In this document: positions 52,815 through 61,837 of the stretch, in pieces
How the letters are laid out: each line of letters starts with the position of its first letter
How positions within the stretch are numbered: position 1 is the first letter of the stretch
Assembly (NCBI GenBank): GCA_947172415.1
Contig: OX359190.1
Coordinates: 7,192,001-7,256,000, forward strand
Reading direction: 5' to 3'
Length of the DNA stretch: 64,000 nucleotides
Source of the DNA: Chondrosia reniformis
Taxonomy: Eukaryota; Porifera; Demospongiae; Chondrillida; Chondrillidae
Notes under the pieces: model-generated
What the model was told of the DNA's origin: nothing
The model's database searches: none
What the model saw: only the letters and a program-made list of their open reading frames with translations
Translations under genes and position numbers: made by a program

Positions 52815-53340
52815 ACAGTGCTGACACTCAAGGAATATTTCCAAAAACTCACTAGAGGAGTAAATGAAGTTTTTAATAATGGAAAGAGCGTATTACTATG
52901 TACAGAGTATCATGAAATTGATTGGAAGGTTCCTTTCAAACTAACAAGGTGTAGACATCATGGTAAAAGATGTAAGCATTGCATGAAACATAACCCTGTT
53001 AAGTCATGTGCATTAAACACTGTGGAACACTGTTTAGTCCTACAAAGGCTTGCAATTAGAAGAGCAATTGGTCTAATGGCTATTGCTACTTTTAATTCTT
53101 TGTAATATACACACTTGAAGCTCAGCTAGTTACTAACTGTCAGGACCATCCTAGGCTTGACTGTGCTTTTGTTCACACTTGCTGTGGTACTGCTTTGCAT
53201 GATCCAATGCAATATTGTACCGATGCAAATCAAGAAAACATAAACCGCTTGGTTTGCCCTGAGTATGCATACATTAACCCTTTGCATTTTATAACCAGAA
53301 ATGTGGCACTTAGGAACAGCCGTTCGACTCTCCGTTTTTA
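52815..53340 (+). pseudogene. Unrecognised coding-like remnant
   Basis: Two adjacent open stretches share a coding feel. The first (to 53104) contains EYHEIDWKVPFKLTRCRHH and a Cys/His pattern, CRHHGKRCKHCMKH. The second (about 53108-53340, another frame) contains CAFVHTCCGTALHDPMQYC and YINPLHFITRN. There is no good start codon or splice structure. It is probably part of a decayed transposon in the repeat island. The family is unknown to me. Confidence 0.4.
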
Positions 53341-54579
53341 ATTCAATCCGTATATAACTTCAAACATACGATTATATATTAATAGTAGTCTGTTAGTTAG
53401 GTTACAACTGGTAGCCTTCAATATAAAAGAAGATACAAGTATATAATAAAAGAATATAAACAAAGTTATACGGAGGCAGTTATAGAAAAATGCAAGGTTT
53501 ATAAGAGTATAATAATTGTCAAAATGGCAGCCTAAAAGTGATGACAATTGTTTGTAGCAAGTTACAAGCTGTAGCGAAGGTTTTTTACTTCTAAGCATAC
53601 GAGAAACGTTCCTCAATAGTTTCTTCAACAGAACAGAGCAATCAAATAGAATGTAGGATGTATCCGCTCTTATAAATCGTATAGTATTAGCTCGAATGGC
53701 GGTGACAGAGGTGTGCTGGACTAGGACACTAAACCATTGGTTCAAAAGAGCCTTAGACGTTGTACTCAAAGGTCTTTTGTACTTACCTAAAGCTTATACA
53801 TAGAAACATTAACGGCCTGTGTATAAAGGCATTAGTCAAAACGAATCAACGATCAAGTCATGTACCTTGCGCATGACCAACCTACGCATTTAATTGTGAG
53901 ACACAGTTATATAAACAAATTCTTTTAAAACCACAAAACGCCCCTTTTTGTGTGCGATTTGCACAAGTTCTACCTGCGTAATCCATGCCATCAAGGAGCA
54001 TATTGAGAGATCAGTGCAGGGAAGCAAGCATGTTCATGGATACATGGTCATGGCACCTACAGGGGTGGCTGCTTTTAACATCAATGGACTGACCATATAT
54101 CAAGTACTGAGTCTGCAAGTGGAACATGGAGGTCAGCGCATCAGTTGCAGTTGAGTACTTTGGCTCTCAATGAACTTCGTTGACTTTGAAAAGGAGTCCA
54201 CACTATCATTATCGACGAAATCAGCATGGTCTCGTACAAGGTTCTCCTAGCTATTCATCAAAGGCTTTGCGAAATTTTTGCAACAGATGACATTTTTGGA
54301 GAATTAACGTTATTGCTGCTGGGGATTTGTACCAACTGTCCCCTGTAAATGGACATTAAATGTTCAGCAGTGCAAAAGTGCAATCAAGGAGGCTTGCATC
54401 CCATTTGTGGAAAGACTTCTTCAGTATGATAGAATTTGAAAGATAACATGCGGCAGCACAATGATCAGTCTTTCTCATCATTGCTGAATAGAATTCGAAG
54501 GGGAGACCACACTCAGAAGACATTGCCATCCTAGCAACTTGTAAGACATCCAACAATCAAGATGATCTTTCAGCACCAC

Positions 54580-56676
54580 CAGTGGTCGAAATAACGTCCA
54601 GTCATTGGTCAATTTCCGAACATTTTTTTCAATTGACGCGCATTATTTCATTTGGTCAGTAAGTGTGACCGATCAACAGCTCTATTCACAAATTGAACCC
54701 TAGAAGAAAGACTGGGCCTTTGTTCCAGTGTTCCTTGTTTGTGACTTTAGCTGTTTTATCTGTTTCTCGCATCGAATAGCGGCTGTACGGATTATCTGTT
54801 TCTCGCATCAAGTAGCGGCTGTACGGATTATCTGTTTCTCGCATTGAGTGGTGGCTTTACGGATTATCAATCGTTCACTATGAAGAGAGGCGGCGTCTCA
54901 CAGGAGGGAGCGGGCGACGCTAAGAAGCGGCGAGTAGGTTACACTACATTCCAGAAGTGGCAACGTGAGCTTGATCGCGAGCACCAGACGATGTCATGGC
55001 TGGATTGCTCTAGTGAGTACGAAGGCGGAAAGAAGGTTGTGAGCCAGCTAAGCTTGGAGCTAGCAATCAAGGATGCCCTGAAGCCCACCGCGTTTGCTCT
55101 GGTGGATGAGCTTTTGCTGAGGCTCTATTATCTTTATGAGAAATCACCAAAACGATGCAGGGAGCTGGAAAACATCATCAGCGATCTGAAGGCATGCTTT
55201 ACCTTTGATGATGCTGGAGTCAAGCCTGTTCGTGCCAGTGGCTCTAGGTGGGTTACACACAAGCAGAATGCCATGAAGTGAATAGTATCAAAATTTGGTG
55301 CCTACACCAGTCATCTAGCTGCACTGAGTGAGGATAGATCTGTAAGACCTGCTGATCGTGCCAAGCTGAAAGGGTACTACAGCAAGTGGACAGAGGCCAA
55401 GTATCTCCTTGGATGTGCTTTGTTTGTCGACCTGCTGACACCCTGCACAACCTTTTCAAAGTGCATGCAGAGTGATGAAGTGGACATCTTGGGAGCACTC
55501 AATGCTCTTCTGAAAACTCTGAGGGAGACTGACAAGCTTGCATCAAAGCCTCTGGATCAGTGGCCGACATATGCTACCACTCTTGCAAAGTGCACCAGTG
55601 AAGGAGGAGACACTGTCTACCAGTTGCAGAAGCTCAAGAGGTATCCTGAAACACTGAGCTATTACTCATCCAAGTACAAGGAGTACGGCAGTGCTGTGAG
55701 TGAGCACATCAAGTCCAGGCTGTCTTGGTCTGACCTTCAGTTGATGCGAGACATCATTTTTATGCTTAGCTCACATGGCTGGGAGAAAGCTATTGAGGAA
55801 GAGAATGATCTGGCAGCCATTGAAAGGCTAGTTGAGCAGTTTGCCACTCCACTTCTTGGTGCTGAAGCTGACACCAATGTGATCAAGGAGGAATTTGCCA
55901 ACATGATTGAGTATGCAGTGCAATACATCGCTATACCCTCCCTTGATTACCACTCAGTGTGGTGGAGACGGTTTTATGCCCCAAATTCAGTTAAATGGTC
56001 GAATGCGCTAATCCTTGCTGAGCTACTCTTCTCCCTACCAGCATCCAATGGGAAGCTTGAGCGAGTGTTCTCTACATTTGCTACGATTAAGGTTGACAAG
56101 CGTTCTTGCCTCAGTAACGAGTCTTTGGATGATTTACTAATATTGAACAACCCTAGAATCCCAATTAAAAGCTTCAATCCTGACCCCAGTATCGATCTAT
56201 GGTGGTCAGCCAAGGCCAGGAGACCTTCTCAGAAAGAGAGGAAGGAATACAGACCTCGCAGAAGTGATCAACCCGGCCCATCGACTTCTCAAGACATTCA
56301 AGAAGACTCTGAAAGTGAAGCAGAAGATATGCTGGAATGTTGGAATGAGTTGATCGATAGTGACAGTGATTTATTTTCTTTTTGTTGCGTTTCCCACATG
56401 TATACTTTAGTGTTAACATTTAACTTTATTCACTTTCATGTGAAATCTGTACGTTTTATTGATGACTGTGACTTCATATGACAGTGAATAAAGTAAAATG
56501 TTAACATTATCAGCTACTTAATTATGTTTTATTGATGACTGTGACTAGTAACAATAAATTTTGTGATGCGACACTGTACGACGTGCATGACCGACCAAAA
56601 ATTCAGTATGACCAGACAAACTCAGGAGTGCTCGGACATTTGACTGAGCAACCAAAGAACCTTATTTCAACCACTG
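54580..56676 (+). mobile_element. hAT transposon, internally deleted, nested in the helicase remnant
   Basis: Inverted ends: the left end CAGTGGTCGAAATAACG matches the right end read on the minus strand, CAGTGGTTGAAATAAGG (to 56676). The flanking octamers AGCACCAC and ACCACCAT agree at 6 of 8 positions, consistent with a mutated 8-bp hAT target duplication. The transposase reads TTFQKWQRELDREHQTMSWL near the start (ZNF862-like N-terminus). It then jumps to DALKPTAFALVDELLLRLY, so the zinc finger and early catalytic region are missing. A TGA at 55279 breaks the frame. After it the frame is open to about 56480 and includes the dimerisation domain LLFSLPASNGKLERVFS. Non-functional by sequence. 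Confidence 0.88.
54758..54865. repeat. Three tandem 36-bp repeats near the hAT left end
   Basis: The unit begins ATCTGTTTCTCGCATC and ends GGCTGTACGGATT. Copies lie at 54758-54793, 54794-54829 and 54830-54865, the third more diverged. They sit between the left terminus and the transposase frame, where subterminal repeats often bind transposase. Confidence 0.8.
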
Positions 56677-56920
56677 ACCACCATTTGGGAATGCATTTAG
56701 AATGTTCCCTCGGGTTTCAGACTGTGACCTCAATAATGACCAGGAGCTGCATAAACTGACTTCTGCAACAGTGCAGTTGTTTGAAGTATCACATGTGATT
56801 TTGGAGAGTCACAGACTCCTATGAGCGTGTACGAGAAGAACTCATTCCCAATGATGACAAGGAGTGTGTTGGCTTACCTAATATCACCCATATTATTTAA
56901 TCCTTCCTTATTTTACAGAG

Positions 56921-57713
56921 AAAACAATGCTTGGTCAATCAACTTACAAGCTGGAAACACAAAACAATTCCTAAGGGAAACCTTGTGTATGAGCAAATCA
57001 TGCTTGCATGCAGTCCTATGTTGAATTTGCATTCTTTCAGTTGACCATACAACTCCTTTACAAAAATAAAACAAGAAATTTAGGTAAGGCAAAGCAAAGA
57101 TAATGGTAACGAAATCCACCAAGTATATGGATCAAGGATCAGATAAGTTATTCAACGTGCAATGTCATGTGCAATGTGGCTGTGTCTTATGGTTGCTGGC
57201 ATGTCTGTCAGTTACTCTTCTGTGTATTAATCAGGATGAGGGGTGTCTGAAGCAACCAGTGTCTTTGCCTATTTTCTGCAGAACACCACCTGCAGAAGCT
57301 GGGGCCGCAACTAAGTGAGTCCAATGTAGGTGTTACAGTAAAACAGTTAATAATTTCCTTGTTCATAAAAAGCATAACATGTTACTGTGTGTACCTTGTA
57401 CCATTATATGCAGTGCTAATAACCCTTTGCATTTCACTGATGAATTACTAAATTTGTGATGGCCCTGTGGTTGAGGCAATTGGTCCTGTTACTGGGACCA
57501 TGAGAAGTGTGCTGAGGATCTCTGTAATGGGACCATAAGCCCTATAACTATGGCAGTTGGAAAAAGTGAGATTCTCAGAAAAGTTCCAATGTTTTTGCAG
57601 CAGTGCATAATGATTAGATAAGCATCACTGGTACAGCTGCAAACAGGACTAGTCGCAGTCATTATACTGCAAATGCTATATTTCAGCACTTTAATGCAAG
57701 GCAATGAGGAATT
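56921..57713. other. No gene recognised
   Basis: Between the helicase remnant and the next repeat ORF. Short open frames only, none with a recognisable motif. Probably transposon debris. Confidence 0.4.
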
Positions 57714-58219
57714 ATGCAAGTGCTGTTGATGCTGGCATGCATACATTCATTCGTCAGAGGCAGTACTGGTTCAGATACACACTGTGGCTGCTATTACACA
57801 GAAGACGCTATTGTATGTAAGCGTAATTCCTCCTTTGCCAAACCACTCAGTTTGTTGCTACTGCTTGGGGGAGATATAGAATCAACCTCAGGTCCTTCAA
57901 ATGAATGGCTTAAGAAACAGGCCAAGAAACAAAAGTATGTGTTGCAAAGAGTAGAAATATTGGAGAAGTAAGACTTAATTATGCAGAGAGTCTCAAATCA
58001 AGACGACAAGCATGCAAAGCAAGCTATGAAATTAACACAGAAAACGAGAATGCTGCTTTTAAAGCAAACTACTCTGCTAATTCTGAAGCTAGGAAGGCTG
58101 CAGCTAAGGCAAGTTACTTTGCTGATCCAGAAGCAAAGAAAGCTGTGGCCAAGGCAAGTTACTCTGCTGATCCGGAAGCAAAAAAGCTGCGACTAGAGCA
58201 AGCTACAAATCCGACCTAG
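57714..58219 (+). mobile_element. Transposon ORF remnant with ASYxADPEAKK repeats
   Basis: A first frame (57714-57971) ends its hydrophobic stretch with LLLLLGGDIESTSGPSN. This resembles the leader plus 2A-like motif (GDxExNPGP) of invertebrate retroelements, but the NPGP is lost. A shifted frame from about 57972 reads NYAESLKSRRQACKASYE and then about 13-residue repeats, KKAVAKASYSADPEA and variants, until 58219. Such repeats are common at the start of Helitron-associated proteins in sponges and corals. The two frames do not join cleanly, so this is a broken copy. Confidence 0.6.
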
Positions 58220-59519
58220 GTGTGGCAAAGGCATGCAGCCTCAAGAACAAATTATGTTAAAATACGATGGATGAAAATAGCGCAAATTATGAGCAGAAAA
58301 AGGAACATGTGAATATTTATCGTAGAGGTAAATATGTTCGGAATGAACCAAAGGCACAGAAAAAGCTATATATATTCAAAGTGCCCATAGCAACGAGTCG
58401 TATATAGAATGGGAGAAATACAGGTACTTTGAAACTTTACTAAGAAACGATCGTTTGTACTTCTGCGACAGGAATATAGTATGTGAGAACGCTTCGTGTT
58501 AATTATAGGGACGATCCGAAACACCCTCGAAACGCTATGGGACAATTTGAAGACAAAGACAAAACGAAATGGTACGTCGTTCCGGCTTAGTCTTAACGAA
58601 CAGAACAGATATTTTTTTGACCCCTACCGTAAGTTGCAGCAGCTAATTTTCTGGGGGTGGAACTGCATGTAATACATGTTACATGGCCAAGATCACCTAG
58701 AAATGGAGATACCAGACCGGCCCAGCTGCCTAAGTTAAATACAAACCAACCCCATGCTGTAGGTCAGAGACAGCAGTCCAAGGAGCAGGGCCAGTGTCAG
58801 GCCAGGAGCAGATGCAGGGACAGGGCAATGGCAAGGTTAATATAAAACTCGTAGGGATACCACCTCCCGCACTCGAACTACTTGGCCGCTTCATTGGGTT
58901 TTAAATATATATATTCATAATCTTAACGATTGAGGATGCTTAAGTGTCCTGAACATTATAAATAACATAAAAAAGCTTCGTTAACTAAAGCTTCCTGAAT
59001 GCAAATGATGTATTGACATATAAATTAAGTGTAACAGTTATAATAGTTGCGTATAAGCCCGTATTATATCTATATATAATATCTTTCCATAACATGAAGC
59101 CATACAACAGAATCGGCAAATGAAAACAATGTAAGGGGCTGCCACAGCTAAAAAATAAAACAGTCCAAAATGGATCCTTTTGGGCAAGGGGTTAGAATTG
59201 ATTTCAAAAAACAGGTAAAACTTTGTGTCCAGTTTCTGTCTTAATGGACTACAGTTTTTAGGGGCCTCAAAATTGTCCCCCATTTATAAACCAAGAGGAA
59301 CCCGTTGACAAGAGCAAGCCTTGTTTCAGACTTGTGAAAAGCATTAAGAGTTGTAGGTCTTAGATGATAGCCAAATTTGGGCAGCCACCACTGCCCTTGA
59401 AGCAGGATTGTCAGATACCAAATTTAAAATGCTATGTCGCTGGGAGAGCTCAGTCTACATACCAACTTTATATCCGCACAAATCTGTAAAATGACAAGTG
59501 TATTCGGATTGCAAAGTAT

Positions 59520-59762
59520 CTTATCTCCCCATACTTTTTCTGTAAGTTACTTCTATAGGCTTTAAGATCTGCCTTATTAGCTTTAGAGAACTGAATCGAT
59601 GGTTTTAATATTTAAGCCTACATGGTGTAAGGTAAGGTCGGGTAATTCAACAATGGGTAATATCGGACATAGTTGTCATATTTGACATTATCTTAATCAA
59701 ATTGCTTTATACTTTAAATCTTAGCTGCTGCACTAATAACCGTAGGCATTTATCATACATTT
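59520..59762 (+). pseudogene. Diverged duplicate of MRPS14 exon 1 end and intron 1
   Basis: TGTAAGTTACTTCTATAGG at 59541 copies the exon-1 donor region at 60272. Further shared blocks are TGGTTTTAATATTTAAGCCT and TTGCTTTATACTTTAAATCT, and the copies end at CCGTAGGCATTTA. The exon part (CTTATCTCCCCATACTTTTT) aligns with mismatches and has no ATG in place. No copy of exon 2 follows before the true gene. Confidence 0.75.
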
Positions 59763-60130
59763 AGGCCTACTTGTATCTCAAATTAGATTCTGGGTTTAAT
59801 TAGTAATGGTTAACACAATTAATTTTTAATACTTATACTTACATGTATATCAACAGTTGTAAATATTGATTTATTGATGAATATTGAGTGATATTATTTA
59901 TAATTAATTGATAACAAATACATGTATTTGGAAATCTTACCCGTAACCGACGCGAAGGGAACACTCAGAACCACAAACTGCACCACATGGAAGGACAAAA
60001 GGAATACACTATACATGTAATTATAGTTTCTCCGTGTTAAATAGTTACCTTATCAGCGACACTGACGCAAAGAGACCACGGCTTCTTTATCGAGCACAAC
60101 AACAGCAGGAGGCGAATGACTGCGAATGCG

Positions 60131-60189
60131 CAATCCGCCTTTCAGACCCTTTTCCAGCTGCTACTGCCTTTCGGACCCTTTTCCAGCTG
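60131..60189. repeat. Tandem duplication, about 29 bp, upstream of MRPS14
   Basis: GCCTTTCAGACCCTTTTCCA and GCCTTTCGGACCCTTTTCCA follow each other, each continuing GCTGCTaCT or GCTGCTtCT. The pair lies 40-100 bp before the MRPS14 start codon, in the probable promoter or 5' UTR. Confidence 0.8.
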
Positions 60190-60230
60190 CTTCTGGTTCA
60201 CGTAAACTCCTCCCACTGCAACCCACTACA

Positions 60231-60969
60231 ATGGCGACATTGCGAAGAGTCTTGTCTTCCCGTGTTTTTTCAGTAAGTTACTTCTATAGGTTATAAGACC
60301 TGCATTTATTAATTAAAAATCCTTTAGAGAAGTGATGGTTTTAATATTTAAGCCTACAGGGTGTAAGGTAAATCACATAGTTGTCTTATTTGCCAGTACA
60401 TATAAGATTGCACCAGGATTTTCATCAATTGCTTTATACTTTAAATCTTAGCTGCTGCACTATTAACCGTAGGCATTTACCATACCATTATTTGGTCAAG
60501 TTCTTTATTATTTTCATGTCGTAATCATCCTCGAATTGATTTTAGGTTGATTATTTCAATCCCTCGTCAATTCATGAATAATAACAACAACCAACACCCC
60601 ATTCTACCTGTTACGTAACCCTCAAATTGCCTCCTGCTTTAGATCTCTAACCCAAGATCCCCGTACTCTAGTCAGAAAATGATCAGAAGAGACAAAAAAC
60701 GAAGAGAAATGCACTTTGAAAAGTCTTGCCCAAAGTTGAATTTGAAAGGACTTTTAGTAGCCAAGTTTTTGCCCATCCCAGTTCGAGACGAAGCCAAAGA
60801 GAATATTAAGCAAATACCGTTAAATGCACACATCAGTAGAATCAGAAACCGATGCTATTTAACTGGTAGACCCAGAGCTATCATAAAAAGGTATAGAATA
60901 TGTCGACATAAGTTTCATCAGCTAGCATCCTCTGGACGATTACCTGGGGTAACACGGTCTACTTGGTAG
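60231..60969 (+). CDS. MRPS14: Mitochondrial small-subunit ribosomal protein uS14m, 122 aa, 2 exons
   Basis: Part of the mitochondrial ribosome small subunit. Exons 60231-60272 and 60643-60969 join in phase 0 with GT-AG borders. Exon 1 encodes a mitochondrial-type presequence start, MATLRRVLSSRVFS. Exon 2 carries the uS14 core: RIRNRCYLTGRPRAIIKRYR, then ICRHKFHQLASSGRLPGVTR and the terminal STW. The human protein has [20 protein letters not shown] and ends in RATW. RRDKKRREMHFEK matches the basic helix before the core. Length is close to human (128 aa). Confidence 0.95.
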
Positions 60970-61837
60970 ATGCACAGTAATATACAGTATATTCCTTTTA
61001 TACAGAACTGACTATCACTCTTTTATTAGGCTATTTGTATTGCTAGTGTTCAAATTTTAACTGCTGTTAATGAATACTTTTGTTTTGCTTTTGGAAAATT
61101 GGCATACATGCATTATACAGTTACATTACATTGAACTAACCCATGCGTGATCCCCGCATGTGAATGAATAATCAAAGCTGTCTGAAAGTTGCTTAAGAGC
61201 TGTTATCACCAATGAATTTTGACTTCCGCAGTAAAAGGAACTTGCATGGTGCATGAATTGCTGTAAATGTTATAGCATATATATTATAATTATTATATGA
61301 TGGACATACTTTTAAAGGTTGAACTCTGTTAATAAGAGAAAGAAAATTGGTCTTCAATCATGATTAGACAGAAACAGGCTGGAAGCTGAATATTGTGGCC
61401 ATTTAGTACAGGGTCCCACTCTCAAAACACCAGCAGGGTTATCTTTGTATTGTAGTCCAATAGTAATTAAAGGGTCCCACTCCCAAAAAACTAGGCATTT
61501 ATTGTACCTGGCTGGGGACAGCCTTGTAGCCTTGCAAGTGATTGTGACTTTATTTTAATAATTATAACGTTAAATATGAAATAAAACATTTCAAAAAATG
61601 TGTTAGAAGTAGTGATGGCAGTAACCAATACATCTGAAAAATGATAAACAGAGCAATATGTATGTCATAAGACAAGGTAACGATACACATGTGGCAGTGC
61701 TTGACCATCCGCAACATCAACAGGGATTTATTTTTGATTTTGCTAAAATATTTACTGTGTATAAAATGCTATTTTCACTATAATAGTTCCTAAATAAAAG
61801 TCAGTATCTGTTGACAGTAATGGTGTTCATATGTAAG
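60970..61837. other. Spacer between convergent MRPS14 and the SRCR-EGF gene
   Basis: It holds both 3' ends. A short repeat, AGGGTCCCACTC(T/C)CAAAA, occurs twice (about 61410 and 61470). The minus strand has an AATAAA near 61726, which could serve the SRCR-EGF gene. No exon seen. Confidence 0.5.

Larger units (their letters stand above)
53943..56920 (+). mobile_element. PIF1/Helitron-type helicase remnant, split by a nested hAT
   Basis: Pieces of a DNA helicase lie at 53943-54579 and continue at 56685-56900. VIHAIKEHIE and VMAPTGVAAFNINGLTI follow a ruined Walker A motif. Walker B is IIIDEISMVS (about 54209). After the hAT insertion come DQELHKLTSA, HVILESH and EELIPNDDKEC. There are frameshifts and stops in both pieces. 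PTGVAAFN and DEISMV are typical of PIF1-like helicases carried by Helitrons. No Rep/HUH nuclease part is seen nearby, so the class is inferred. Confidence 0.75.
58220..60230. other. Intergenic with a duplicated MRPS14 exon 1 region
   Basis: No intact gene. The segment 59520-59762 is a diverged copy of MRPS14 exon 1 plus intron 1 (see separate entry). The rest has no recognised coding or RNA feature. Confidence 0.5.

Noticed and set aside
53280-53345. GTTCGACTC resembling a tRNA T-loop
   Set aside because: No acceptor, D or anticodon stems can be drawn in the preceding 70 bases.
53338-53769. 143-codon open frame on the minus strand in the repeat island
   Set aside because: It has no recognisable motif and low-complexity hydrophobic content, and it is surrounded by transposon debris. 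A chance ORF is more likely.
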